A stretch of 64,000 bases of DNA from an uncultured Bacteroides sp. (GCF_958445495.1 NZ_CAUCSQ010000006.1:62001-126000); one strand, 5' to 3'. Counted from the stretch's first letter, positions 27,214-36,224 are shown. Numbers and translations: made by a program. The notes: generated by a model not told the origin, from the letters alone.

Positions 27214-28722
27214 ATGAAAGCAATTTATCTCAAAACCATTTTCTTCACATTGTCAATGAGTATCGTCACGAACAATGTCTCGGCAATGTTTTCGCCAGTA
27301 TCTTCTCACATACCGGAAATTAACCAGGCTAAAGACGATAAGGAAAAAGAAGCCTCTGACGACGAAAATAACGTCAACGAGAGAAATGACGCTCCTTTAC
27401 TGGTCGTAAACGGAACCGGAAAGTCCGCGACATTTACAATTAACACCGGGAATCTGCAAAAAGACCAGCCGGTGTTGATAACTACCCCGAACGGATTCAG
27501 CATAAGCCCGGAAAGCATACCGGCAAATACTAAAAACGCTAAAATTACAGTCACTTTAAACAGTACCCAAAAAGTTACCAAAGGAATCATCGTTCTCCGA
27601 AGCGGAGACAGCAGAGCCTACGTCAGAGTCCAGGGTATCGGCACTCCGCTTCCAACTAAAGAAATAGCCAAATCTCCCATCTACAAAGGAGGAAAGGACA
27701 AAACTTTTGAGAATACCGAATTCAAGCCGGGGGAAAAAGGGTACACTGTTGAATTTAGAGTAAAAATAAATGAGGAAGGAGATGAATTCCATCCTTATAT
27801 GGTAGACGGAAAAGGATATGGCATGAAAGGGTTTGTCGCCTCAACCGCAATGGGGGTTTATAATTCCAACAGTCAAAAAGGGTTCAGCAATCCTTTGACT
27901 AAAACAGAAGGAGGACTAGGCAAGTTTTACAACAATGATAACCGTATGCATACTTACCGTTATGCAATCACGCCGGACAACAGAGCTTTCGTCTATCGCG
28001 ACGGATTCCCTATCGACACAATACGTCTGGCCGATTACGGTAACCAACCTGATTTTGCCGTTGCAAACGGGGAACCTAAAGAAAACCTCTTAAAGAATCC
28101 CGGATTCGAAGGGGAATACAATTATATGGACGGAGGGAAATTAGTAAAAGCCGTGGAAGGATGGAATATTGCCATCCTTGACCGGTGGAACAGCGAACAG
28201 TTCATCCTTCCTCAAGAAATCGACAACGAACAGGACTTTAACAATCATATTTTCCGCATTAAGCCTTACAAATGGGCAGGCGGCTGGGGAAACGGCAATA
28301 TCAACCAGACTGTTGATGTCGCCCCTAACGAAACATATACATTATCCGCACTGGCTAAAGGGGGATTAGACAAGAAAAAAGGCACGCTAACCGCCAAAAT
28401 GTTTATCCAGGAAGTGGAAGACCGTGAAAAGAAAGTAGAGGCGGAAATAGCCAGTGATACTTGGGAAACGTATTCTCTGGATTTCACGACATCGCCCACT
28501 TGCAAACAGATACGTGTAATCTTTCAAATTCAAGCCGGTAAATGGGGGGCTAATATCTCTCCCCTAGATGTAGACAACGTTAAACTTACCGGAGTATCCA
28601 GAGTTTATTCTCCCAAAATCGGTTTCGAGAACAATAATGCCGAAATAGAATATTTCACTTACGATTTAAGCGGCGCTTATGCTCCGGAACAACCTGAAAT
28701 TACAATCAATATTACAGAATAA
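27214..28722 (+). CDS. Secreted multidomain carbohydrate-binding-like protein (Ig-like, LamG-like, CBM4/9-like)
   Basis: 502 residues with a Sec signal (about 1-24, TNNVSA) and no lipobox. After an acidic linker (residues about 35-60) comes an Ig-like domain of the type LLVVNGTGKSATFTINTGNL...SPESIPA (about 61-145). Next is a LamG-like stretch (GYTVEFRVKINEEGD...YRYAITPDNRAFVYRDGFPIDTI). Residues about 290-465 resemble a CBM4/9-type jelly roll (LLKNPGFEGEYNYMDG, VEGWNIAILDRW, YTLSALAKGG, IRVIFQIQAGKWG, LDVDNVKLTGV). No catalytic domain was seen. It leads a rightward unit with two GH43-like genes (11 bp to the next) and is probably controlled by the divergent hybrid regulator. It likely presents glycan to those enzymes. 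Confidence 0.75.
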   Translation: MKAIYLKTIFFTLSMSIVTNNVSAMFSPVSSHIPEINQAKDDKEKEASDDENNVNERNDAPLLVVNGTGKSATFTINTGNLQKDQPVLITTPNGFSISPESIPANTKNAKITVTLNSTQKVTKGIIVLRSGDSRAYVRVQGIGTPLPTKEIAKSPIYKGGKDKTFENTEFKPGEKGYTVEFRVKINEEGDEFHPYMVDGKGYGMKGFVASTAMGVYNSNSQKGFSNPLTKTEGGLGKFYNNDNRMHTYRYAITPDNRAFVYRDGFPIDTIRLADYGNQPDFAVANGEPKENLLKNPGFEGEYNYMDGGKLVKAVEGWNIAILDRWNSEQFILPQEIDNEQDFNNHIFRIKPYKWAGGWGNGNINQTVDVAPNETYTLSALAKGGLDKKKGTLTAKMFIQEVEDREKKVEAEIASDTWETYSLDFTTSPTCKQIRVIFQIQAGKWGANISPLDVDNVKLTGVSRVYSPKIGFENNNAEIEYFTYDLSGAYAPEQPEITINITE

Positions 28723-28733
28723 ATAACAAAAAG

Positions 28734-30218
28734 ATGAAGATTATTCTATTAATTTGTTTTGTACTCTCATTCAATACGGCTTTTTCACAAAATACCCGGA
28801 TTAGCCCGGGGGAGCTGTGGAATGATACAAACGGGGAACAAATAAATGCACACGGCGGATGCGTGGTTTTTACCAAAGGTTACTACTATTGGTTCGGAGA
28901 AGACCGTACTGGGTTCATTTCCAACGGGGTCAGTTGTTATCAATCCAAAGACCTGTATAACTGGAAACGTCTGGGGCTTTCTTTAAAAACAACAGGTGAA
29001 GCCAGGGAGGATATGAACGACATATCACAAGGCCGTTTGTTTGAACGTCCCAAAGTCATCTACAATCCCCGAACAAACAAGTGGGTAATGTGGAGCCATT
29101 GGGAAAGCGGCAAGGGATATGGAGCCGCACGGGTTTGCGTAGCGACCAGTGACAAAGTTGAAGGTCCTTATACTTTATATAAGACTTTTCGCCCGAACAA
29201 TAACGAATCGCGCGACCAGACCGTTTTTATCGATACGGATGGAAAAGCATACCATTTCTGTTCAACGGACATGAATACCAACATGAACATATCGCTTCTT
29301 AGAGACGATTATTTAGAACCGACCTCCACAGAAACAAAAATATTAAAAGGGCTTAAATATGAAGCGCCGGCTATTTTTAAAGTCGGCGATATCTACTACG
29401 GATTATTCTCCGGTTGCACGGGATGGACGCCTAACCCCGGCAGAACAGCTTACAGCACTGACATATTAGGGAAATGGAATACGGGAGCCAATTTTGCCGT
29501 AGACAAACTTAAACACTTGACATACAACTCACAAAGTTGTTATGTATTCAAAGTCCCGGACAAAGAAAATGCTTATATTTATATGGGTGACCGCTGGAAT
29601 TCAAAAAATGTGGAAAAGTCTCACCATGTATGGTTGCCAATCAGCATGCGTTCAGGATACCCGGTAGTAAAATGGTACGCTCAATGGGATTTAACGATTT
29701 TCGATGACATGTACCGTTATAAACGGGCGGCGAGCATTGTTTCCAACAATATTTATTCATTGTTGGAAAAGGTGTCGGACCGCTTGGTCTCGAAACCGAC
29801 CAACGGCTTTTGCATAGCCGACGACAATGATGAAATAAACATCGGTTTTGAATTCATTAAAACCGATACGCCTGGTACTTATAAACTAAAAGATACCAAA
29901 ACCGGAAGATTTCTGGAATCGCTATTCGGTACTTTGCGCCTGAATCCTGAAAAGAAAAACGACATAGCCCAATGCTGGATATTCAATTTGCAGGAAGACG
30001 GTTATTACCGAATACAAAATGCCAAAGACAAGAAATATATAACCGTTTCCGGTTCAAACACATTCAACGGGACAAACTTGTATCTTACCGAATATTCTAA
30101 AAAATCAATGCAGGACTTCGCTGTTTATTTTGACTCTTACAAATATAAATATGAGGAAGCGGATATATTTTCCGTAAGTTACAGGGCTGATAACCGAAAG
30201 CAAATAGAGGCTAAATAA
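28734..30218 (+). CDS. GH43-family glycoside hydrolase, exo-beta-1,3-galactanase-like (subfamily 24 type), with C-terminal trefoil-like domain
   Basis: 494 residues, Sec signal (about 1-19, FNTAFS). The five-bladed domain begins INAHGGCVVF...YYWFGE (37-56). Classical GH43 enzymes have a base Asp here; this one does not. Glu104 (FERPKVIYN), Glu210 (YEAPAIF) and Gln267 (NSQSCYV) have nearly the spacing of Glu102, Glu208 and Gln263 that I recall from the fungal GH43_24 exo-beta-1,3-galactanase, where Gln stands in for the base. The C-terminal part (about 385-465, YKLKDTKTGRFLES, YYRIQNAKDKKYI) looks like a ricin-type trefoil. The substrate would be the beta-1,3-galactan backbone of arabinogalactan. 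A B. thetaiotaomicron arabinogalactan locus has, as I recall, a comparable enzyme near its hybrid regulator. Confidence 0.8.
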   Translation: MKIILLICFVLSFNTAFSQNTRISPGELWNDTNGEQINAHGGCVVFTKGYYYWFGEDRTGFISNGVSCYQSKDLYNWKRLGLSLKTTGEAREDMNDISQGRLFERPKVIYNPRTNKWVMWSHWESGKGYGAARVCVATSDKVEGPYTLYKTFRPNNNESRDQTVFIDTDGKAYHFCSTDMNTNMNISLLRDDYLEPTSTETKILKGLKYEAPAIFKVGDIYYGLFSGCTGWTPNPGRTAYSTDILGKWNTGANFAVDKLKHLTYNSQSCYVFKVPDKENAYIYMGDRWNSKNVEKSHHVWLPISMRSGYPVVKWYAQWDLTIFDDMYRYKRAASIVSNNIYSLLEKVSDRLVSKPTNGFCIADDNDEINIGFEFIKTDTPGTYKLKDTKTGRFLESLFGTLRLNPEKKNDIAQCWIFNLQEDGYYRIQNAKDKKYITVSGSNTFNGTNLYLTEYSKKSMQDFAVYFDSYKYKYEEADIFSVSYRADNRKQIEAK

Positions 30219-30347
30219 TTTTTTCGTGTGTAATTTTCAGATGTTTGTTGTATTTGCAAATCCGGGGGAGACACTTATACTTTAAATTATTTTTTAATGA
30301 TAAAAGGCCTCCCCTATTCATTCAGATTATCAAAAATAATTCAGTGT

Positions 30348-32093
30348 ATGATGAATATTATCAAAAATATATGTTTGTTCATTTTTATGTGGATATGCAG
30401 CCAACCTGTCTTTTCCGCCGGTACTCTTTCTTCCGGCATCCAAACGGAGAGTAACAGTGACTGGGCTGTCACGGCCACGGTCTTCAGGCTTGCCGGAGAA
30501 AAGGAAGTAAGGAATGTGAAGCTCAATTGGATGCAACGGGAGGATGCCGAACTTTATAAAATATATCGGAACGGAGACCTGATAGGAGAAGCTAAAGGCG
30601 ATACTTACGACGATTACGGCTTGGCTGTCGGCAAAACTTTTACTTATCATGTGGAAGCGTTTAAAGACGGCAGGAAAGTAGCTACGGCGATTTCTCAACA
30701 AGCGACAACTTTCACCCCCATTGGCGAAGGGAGAATTTATGATAATTTAAACGGCAAGTATATTACCGAAGAACGTTCCGGCAAACCGCAAGGTATGAAA
30801 ATCGGAGACCTTTATTTTTCATACAAGATAGAAAATACGGAAAAAGAGGCAGACGGACAGAAAACGAAAGGTTGGCTGGTTACCGAGAGTTATTCCAAAA
30901 CCGGGCTTGACGGGAGTTGGAGCGTTCCCAGGGAATTGGCCTTCTACCCGAACGTAAAATTCGAAGGCAACGCTTTCCGGTACAATCCCCAAACAGGAAA
31001 GGTGGTGTTGTCTTCACATTATGAAGACGAAAAGGGATATACCGCTGCAAAAATCTATCTGGCGCAGATTACTCCGAAAGGCCGACTTGAGGTAGGAACA
31101 ATGGAACGGCCGTTAGGATACGACTCACGGGACCAATCACTGTTCATCGACGATGACAACACGGCTTATCTCCTTTCCGCCACCAACATGAACAGCGACA
31201 TAAACATTTACAAATTGGATAAATCGTGGACCAAGCCTGTTGCCCTAGTCAATACAATATGCAAAGGATTGCATAGGGAGACTCCTGCGATTATCAAAAA
31301 AGACGGAAAATATTACTTTTTCAGTTCAAAAGCTTCCGGATGGTATCCAAGCCAAACGGTATATACGTCGGCCGGCAAACTGGACGGTGAATGGTCGCCT
31401 GTAAGAGAAATAGGCAACAATACGACTTTTGACGCTCAGTTTAACAGAATCAGTACAGTGAAAAACACCTGTGGGGTATGGAGTTATCATTGGGGGGCGC
31501 AACGGAAATACCAAACTCCCGACGGCAATTTCCCTAGAATTTCCATCGCTGCATTTAACAGAGGATACGCATCAATGGATTATTACAGGTTTGTCGAATT
31601 CAATGACCGGTATGGGCTCATCCCCGTGCAAAACGGAAAGAACCTCACCTTAAACATGCCGGTGACAGCGACAGTGCCGGGAGTAAAAGGGGTGAATGCC
31701 GGTTGCATCACAGACGGCGCCGATTTGGACTCTTCCATTTATTTTCAGAAAAGTTCCAATGCAAAAGTCGGTACTCCATACATGTTTGTCATAGACATGC
31801 AAAAAAAGGCGCAAATTTCGGAAATAAATTTTTCAACCAAACTTGTCAACGGGTCGGAAGCCGCTTACAAATATACAATTGAAGGAAGTCTGGACGGAAA
31901 AAGTTATAAGACACTTGTCAACGGCAGACAAAACTGGCAAGTGGGATTCCTTATTCTGACTATCGAAGACCCGGCATTCTATAGGTATTTGCGCTTGCGT
32001 ATCTATGGAATTGTGAATGTGCACAAAGGCAATTCGGCTACATGGGCCGACGGTATTTATGAATTTACGGCTTTCGGCACTCCGCAACCCTAA
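30348..32093 (+). CDS. GH43-like protein with FnIII-like N-terminal and F5/8 type C C-terminal domains
   Basis: The frame opens at 30297, but Met at 30348 starts a normal signal peptide (MMNIIKNICLFIFMWICSQP, cut near VFSA), giving 581 residues. An FnIII-like domain (about 55-118, VKLNWMQREDAELYKIYRNG) precedes the propeller (about 130-440). Glu206 (KFEGNAFRYNP), Asp262 (SRDQSLF), Glu311 (RETPAI) and Gln364 (FDAQFNRI) repeat the acidic and Gln pattern of the preceding GH43 protein with almost equal spacing. The early AHGG...YWFGE motif is replaced by QGMKIGDLYFSYK. The last 140 residues form an F5/8-type C domain (ITDGADLDSSIYF, YKYTIEGSLDGKSYKTL). It may be an active paralogue with a different linkage or a binding protein. 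Confidence 0.75.
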   Translation: MMNIIKNICLFIFMWICSQPVFSAGTLSSGIQTESNSDWAVTATVFRLAGEKEVRNVKLNWMQREDAELYKIYRNGDLIGEAKGDTYDDYGLAVGKTFTYHVEAFKDGRKVATAISQQATTFTPIGEGRIYDNLNGKYITEERSGKPQGMKIGDLYFSYKIENTEKEADGQKTKGWLVTESYSKTGLDGSWSVPRELAFYPNVKFEGNAFRYNPQTGKVVLSSHYEDEKGYTAAKIYLAQITPKGRLEVGTMERPLGYDSRDQSLFIDDDNTAYLLSATNMNSDINIYKLDKSWTKPVALVNTICKGLHRETPAIIKKDGKYYFFSSKASGWYPSQTVYTSAGKLDGEWSPVREIGNNTTFDAQFNRISTVKNTCGVWSYHWGAQRKYQTPDGNFPRISIAAFNRGYASMDYYRFVEFNDRYGLIPVQNGKNLTLNMPVTATVPGVKGVNAGCITDGADLDSSIYFQKSSNAKVGTPYMFVIDMQKKAQISEINFSTKLVNGSEAAYKYTIEGSLDGKSYKTLVNGRQNWQVGFLILTIEDPAFYRYLRLRIYGIVNVHKGNSATWADGIYEFTAFGTPQP

Positions 32094-32136
32094 TAACTTC
32101 AAACGGATATTATTGAAAAGACCGGTCGGCTGTTCA

Positions 32137-32168
32137 AAAAGGCGATTGGCCTTTTCTCTTTTTATACC
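32137..32168 (+). terminator. Rho-independent terminator after the GH43 unit
   Basis: AAAAGGC (32137-32143) pairs with GCCTTTT (32149-32155) around a 5-base loop, followed by a T-rich run (TCTCTTTTTAT). It is 44 bp after the stop of the second GH43-like gene. The remainder of 32094-32380 holds a small 5-bp hairpin near 32190 and no reading frame of note. Confidence 0.65.
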
Positions 32169-32332
32169 GTCTCTTATCCTGTAAACGTCCTATAAACAGG
32201 ACAACCCGCCAGTTCCGGATACCAGTTCCGCACGCTACAGCGAACAAATGTTTATATACGTATAAAAAGGCATTAAAACCTTTCCCATTTCATTTTTTCC
32301 CCGTATTATTCGCTGGAATCAAAGAAAGTCCC

Positions 32333-32340
32333 TATCTTTA
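32333..32340 (+). promoter_or_regulatory. -7-like promoter box (TATCTTTA)
   Basis: One base away from the Bacteroides -7 consensus TAnnTTTG, 40 bp before the start of the 89-residue gene. No clear -33 TTTG was found. Confidence 0.35.
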
Positions 32341-32380
32341 CCCCAAGTATTTTTAGTATTCACCATTAAATGTAAAGATT

Positions 32381-32650
32381 ATGGCAAGTAGAAGAGAACT
32401 CAAAAAGAATGTAAATTATATTGCAGGAGAATTATTTACCGAATGTTTGGTTAACAGTATGCTTATTCCCGGTGTCGACAAAGCGAAAACGGATGAAGTG
32501 ATGGCTGAAATATTGAAGATGCAGGATGAATTCGTCACCCGTATCAGTCATACGGAACCGGGTAATGTGAAAGGTTTTTATAGGAAATTCCAAGCTGACT
32601 TCAATGCAAAGGTGAATGAGATTATTGAAGCTATCGGAAAATTGAATTAA
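32381..32650 (+). CDS. Small conserved hypothetical protein (89 aa)
   Basis: 89 residues, charged, predicted soluble and mainly helical (RRELKKNVNYIAGELFTECLV, then AEILKMQDEFVTRI, then FNAKVNEIIEAIGKL). No signal peptide, membrane segment or known motif. It is 7 bp from the acyltransferase gene and probably co-transcribed with it. I do not recognise a function. Confidence 0.75.
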   Translation: MASRRELKKNVNYIAGELFTECLVNSMLIPGVDKAKTDEVMAEILKMQDEFVTRISHTEPGNVKGFYRKFQADFNAKVNEIIEAIGKLN

Positions 32651-32657
32651 AAACAGA

Positions 32658-33212
32658 ATGAAGAAAGCAATTTATAGCTTTATCTATTACCGCCTGTTAG
32701 GGTGGAAGACTCATGTCACGGTACCTAATTATGACAAATGCGTAATATGTGCCGCTCCACACACAACAAACTTCGACTTATTTATCGGAAAACTGTTTTA
32801 CGGGGCCTTAGGACGTAAAACAAGCTTCATGATGAAAAAAGAATGGTTCTTTTTTCCACTCGGCATTTTTTTTAAAGCGGTTGGAGGAATTCCTGTAGAC
32901 CGTAGCCGAAAGACTTCATTGGTAGACCAGATGGTCCGGCATTTCAACGAATGCAAAAAATTCCATCTGGCCATTACTCCGGAAGGGACGCGCAAGGCGA
33001 ATCCGAACTGGAAAAAAGGGTTTTATTATATCGCCCTCAAAGCGCAGGTGCCTATCGTACTGATTGGTATCGACTACGAAAAAAAGACTATTTCGGCAAC
33101 CAAAGCTATTATGCCGTCGGGAGATGTTGCTAAGGATATGCGGGAAATCAAACTTTATTTCAAGAATTTCAAAGGAAAACATCCCGAAAATTTTGTTCTC
33201 GGCGAATTATAA
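32658..33212 (+). CDS. PlsC-type acyltransferase family protein (short form)
   Basis: 184 residues. Contains the acyltransferase motif His-x4-Asp (PHTTNFDLF), a VGGIPVDRSRKTS motif matching family block II/III, and TPEGTRKANPNWKKGFYYIALKAQVPIVLIG matching the EGTR block. These proteins transfer an acyl chain to a lysophospholipid or another lipid acceptor at the inner membrane. At 184 residues it is shorter than typical 1-acyl-glycerol-3-phosphate acyltransferases and lacks an obvious N-terminal membrane helix. A second, full-length homologue lies at 55499-56257. The precise acceptor is unknown. Confidence 0.85.
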   Translation: MKKAIYSFIYYRLLGWKTHVTVPNYDKCVICAAPHTTNFDLFIGKLFYGALGRKTSFMMKKEWFFFPLGIFFKAVGGIPVDRSRKTSLVDQMVRHFNECKKFHLAITPEGTRKANPNWKKGFYYIALKAQVPIVLIGIDYEKKTISATKAIMPSGDVAKDMREIKLYFKNFKGKHPENFVLGEL

Positions 33213-33214
33213 GC

Positions 33215-33290
33215 TTACCGCAAGTTGCACAGAGGGATTTGTACCAACCGGTTTATGACAATCGGTGCAGCTTGCGGTAAATAAAAAAAC
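33215..33290 (+). terminator. Long hairpin, likely terminator
   Basis: TTACCGCAAGTTGCAC (33215-33230) pairs with GTGCAGCTTGCGGTAA (33265-33280) over 16 positions with one G-U. A shorter inner stem (CCGGTT/AATCGG) lies in the loop, and ATAAAAAAAC follows. It separates the acyltransferase from the omega-amidase gene. The A-rich flank rather than a T run means it may function best for the opposite strand or as an mRNA stability element. Confidence 0.5.
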
Positions 33291-33307
33291 AGCAATTTAA
33301 CTTCTTC

Positions 33308-34084
33308 ATGGATTCACTTCGGATTTCTATCATACAGACCGATATTATCTGGGAAAACAAGCAGGAGAATCTCCTTTTACAAGAGAAAAAGTTGCAAAGC
33401 CTCCGCGGAACGACGGAGATTGCCGTTTTACCGGAGATGTTCTCAACGGGATTCAGTATGCAAAGCAGCGAGCTGGCGGAGCCAAACTCCGGCATAACCG
33501 TTACTGTTTTAAAACAATGGGCTTCTCAATTTCAAATGGCTATTTGCGGAAGTTACATAGCAACAGATAACGGATGCTTTTACAACCGGGCTTTTTTCCT
33601 GACTCCTGAAGGAGAAGAGTTTTTTTATGACAAGCGCCATTTGTTCCGCATGGGACGTGAGGCCGAATATTTCTCAGCCGGCAACAAACGGACCGTTATT
33701 TCCTATCTGGGATGGAACATTTGCCTACTTATATGTTACGACCTCCGTTTTCCTGTCTGGAGCCGGAACATCAACAATGAATACGACCTGCTGATATATG
33801 TGGCAAACTGGCCGGCTTCCCGGCGTTTGGCCTGGGACACCCTGCTCCGGGCGCGGGCACTGGAAAATCAATGTTATGTATGCGGCGTCAACAGAGTAGG
33901 TACGGACGGACATCATCTCAGTTACAACGGGGGAAGTAAAATTTATTCTGCACTCGGAACGGAAATCGCTTCACTACCGGATGAAGAGGAAGGAATAAGG
34001 ACGGCTCCCCTTACATTGTCTGCCCTCAGGCAATTCAGAGAAAAATTTCCGGCATGGAAAGATGCGGACGGATTTCAACTGTAA
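33308..34084 (+). CDS. Nitrilase-superfamily omega-amidase (YafV/Nit2 type)
   Basis: 258 residues, a usual length for the family. The Glu-Lys-Cys triad is visible: Glu in VLPEMFSTGFSM, Lys in YDKRHLFRMG and Cys in LLICYDLRFPVW. Omega-amidases hydrolyse alpha-ketoglutaramate or alpha-ketosuccinamate, clearing the keto product of glutamine transamination in methionine salvage. The NWPASRRLAWDTLLRARALENQCYV segment is typical of the YafV branch. Cytosolic, with no signal. It stands alone between two hairpins or promoters. Confidence 0.88.
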   Translation: MDSLRISIIQTDIIWENKQENLLLQEKKLQSLRGTTEIAVLPEMFSTGFSMQSSELAEPNSGITVTVLKQWASQFQMAICGSYIATDNGCFYNRAFFLTPEGEEFFYDKRHLFRMGREAEYFSAGNKRTVISYLGWNICLLICYDLRFPVWSRNINNEYDLLIYVANWPASRRLAWDTLLRARALENQCYVCGVNRVGTDGHHLSYNGGSKIYSALGTEIASLPDEEEGIRTAPLTLSALRQFREKFPAWKDADGFQL

Positions 34085-34169
34085 CATTTGCTATAAAACA
34101 AATGTTAAAAACAGATTGATAGAGCAACAATACCTAGAAATTAGTAGTTATTTATAAAGACTTCTTTTG

Positions 34170-34177
34170 TATCTTTG
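34170..34177 (+). promoter_or_regulatory. -7 promoter box TATCTTTG before the NagB-like/LmbE gene
   Basis: A perfect match to TAnnTTTG. It overlaps an in-frame upstream TTG (34167), so that codon cannot be the translation start. The ATG at 34233 leaves a leader of about 50 bases. Confidence 0.6.
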
Positions 34178-34232
34178 TCGTGGAAATACAGTCGCAAAGA
34201 CGCTAATCTTACATAACTTAATTGACAACTTT

Positions 34233-36224
34233 ATGAAAACAAATCTCAGTTCTCAAATCAGTCTCCATCGGGTCTCCCCCAGATATTACAGACCGGAGAA
34301 TGCATTTGAAAAATCAGTCTTGACGAGACTTGAAAAAATTCCTACGGACATCTACGAATCTGTAGAAGAAGGAGCTACTTATATTGCTCGCGAAATAGCA
34401 CAGACCATCCGCGAAAAACAAAAGGCAGGCCGTTTCTGCGTACTGGCGCTTCCGGGTGGAAATTCTCCCAGCCACGTATATACGGAACTGATTCGCATGC
34501 ACAAAGAAGAAGGACTCAGTTTCCGCAATGTAATCGTATTTAATATGTACGAATATTATCCTCTGTCGTCCGAGGCCGTAAACAGCAACTTCAATGCTTT
34601 GAAAAACATGCTGTTGAATCATGTCGATATAGACAAACAGAATGTGTTTACTCCTGACGGGACAATCGCCAAAGATACAATCTTCGAATATTGCCGTTTG
34701 TATGAACAACGCATCGAAAGTTTCGGCGGTATCGACATCGCTTTGTTGGGTATCGGCCGCGTAGGTAATATCGCATTCAACGAGCCGGGTTCCCGCCTGA
34801 ACTCCACCACTCGCCTGATTTTGCTCGATAATGCTTCACGCAACGAAGCATCCAAGATATTCGGTACGATTGACAATACGCCTATCAGCTCTATCACTAT
34901 GGGAGTATCTACTATCCTCGGAGCGAAAAAGGTTTATCTGCTCGCATGGGGAGAGAATAAGGCGGCTATGATTAAAGAATGTGTAGAAGGGCCGATTTCC
35001 GATACGATTCCCGCATCTTACCTGCAGACCCATAATAATGCACACGTGGCGCTCGACCTTTCGGCTGCCATGAATCTGACCCGTATCCAACGTCCCTGGC
35101 TGGTTACCTCCTGCGAATGGAACGATAAATTAATCCGCAGTGCAATTGTCTGGTTATGCCAGTTGACAGGAAAACCTATCCTGAAACTGACTAACAAAGA
35201 TTATAATGAAAACGGGTTAAGCGAACTTCTGGCGCTTTACGGTTCCGCATACAACGTAAACATTAAAATCTTTAACGATTTGCAGCATACCATTACCGGA
35301 TGGCCGGGCGGTAAACCCAACGCGGACGACACTTACCGTCCCGAACGCGCCAAACCATATCCGAAACGTGCCATAATTTTCTCTCCTCACCCGGACGACG
35401 ACGTTATTTCCATGGGAGGAACGCTTCGCCGGCTGGTGGAACAGAAACATGAAGTGCATGTAGCTTATGAAACTTCCGGAAATATAGCTGTAGGCGATGA
35501 GGAAGTGGTACGTTTTATGCATTTTATCAATGGCTTTAACCAAATCTTCAATAATAGCGAAGACAAGATTATCAATGAGAAGTACGCGGAAATACGTAAC
35601 TTCCTGAAAGAAAAGAAAGACGGCGATATGGATAGCCGCGATATCTTAACTATCAAAGGACTGATTCGCAGAGGGGAGGCCCGCACTGCCTGCACATATA
35701 ACAATATACCGCTGGAGCGCTGCCATTTCCTTGATTTGCCGTTTTATGAAACAGGTAAGATACAGAAAAACCCGATTAGCGAGGCAGACGTGGAAATCGT
35801 GCGTAACCTTCTCCGTGAAATTAAACCTCACCAGGTTTTCGTCGCAGGCGACCTGGCAGACCCGCACGGAACACACCGGGTATGTACGGATGCCGTATTT
35901 GCAGCCATCGACCTGGAGAAGGAAGAAGGCGCCAAATGGTTGAAAGACTGCCGTATCTGGATGTACCGCGGCGCATGGGCCGAATGGGAAATCGAAAACA
36001 TCGAAATGGCTGTACCTATCAGTCCGGAAGAACTTCGGGCAAAACGCAATTCTATCCTGAAACATCAGTCACAAATGGAAAGCGCTCCTTTCCTGGGCAA
36101 TGACGAACGGTTGTTCTGGCAGCGTAGTGAAGACCGTAACCGCGGTACGGCTATTCTATACGACCAGTTAGGACTGGCTTCATACGAAGCAATGGAAGCA
36201 TTCGTTGAATATATTCCGTTATAA
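34233..36224 (+). CDS. NagB-like / LmbE (PIG-L deacetylase) fusion protein
   Basis: 663 residues from ATG 34233. The N-terminal half follows glucosamine-6-phosphate deaminase (LALPGGNSPSHVYTEL, FNMYEY at 103-108, LLGIGRVGNIAFNEPGS at 171-187). The catalytic positions are changed: the Asp of FNMDEY is Tyr106, and the Asp and His of GRDGHI are Val177 and Asn179; only Glu184 is kept. The C-terminal half (about 378-640) is a LmbE/PIG-L zinc deacetylase with IIFSPHPDDDV (PHPDD at 385-389) and the later GDLADPHGTHR. The expected chemistry is removal of an acetyl group from an N-acetyl sugar, with the NagB-like half perhaps binding sugar phosphate. Products often labelled nagB in Bacteroides may be this type. 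It has its own promoter and terminator. Confidence 0.88.
   Translation: MKTNLSSQISLHRVSPRYYRPENAFEKSVLTRLEKIPTDIYESVEEGATYIAREIAQTIREKQKAGRFCVLALPGGNSPSHVYTELIRMHKEEGLSFRNVIVFNMYEYYPLSSEAVNSNFNALKNMLLNHVDIDKQNVFTPDGTIAKDTIFEYCRLYEQRIESFGGIDIALLGIGRVGNIAFNEPGSRLNSTTRLILLDNASRNEASKIFGTIDNTPISSITMGVSTILGAKKVYLLAWGENKAAMIKECVEGPISDTIPASYLQTHNNAHVALDLSAAMNLTRIQRPWLVTSCEWNDKLIRSAIVWLCQLTGKPILKLTNKDYNENGLSELLALYGSAYNVNIKIFNDLQHTITGWPGGKPNADDTYRPERAKPYPKRAIIFSPHPDDDVISMGGTLRRLVEQKHEVHVAYETSGNIAVGDEEVVRFMHFINGFNQIFNNSEDKIINEKYAEIRNFLKEKKDGDMDSRDILTIKGLIRRGEARTACTYNNIPLERCHFLDLPFYETGKIQKNPISEADVEIVRNLLREIKPHQVFVAGDLADPHGTHRVCTDAVFAAIDLEKEEGAKWLKDCRIWMYRGAWAEWEIENIEMAVPISPEELRAKRNSILKHQSQMESAPFLGNDERLFWQRSEDRNRGTAILYDQLGLASYEAMEAFVEYIPL

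Noticed and set aside
30297..30347. ATG at 30297 as start of the second GH43-like gene
   Set aside because: It places 17 extra residues before a clear signal peptide that begins at 30348.
34167..34232. TTG at 34167 as start of the NagB-like/LmbE gene
   Set aside because: It overlaps the TATCTTTG promoter box, so it would precede the transcript start; ATG 34233 fits better.
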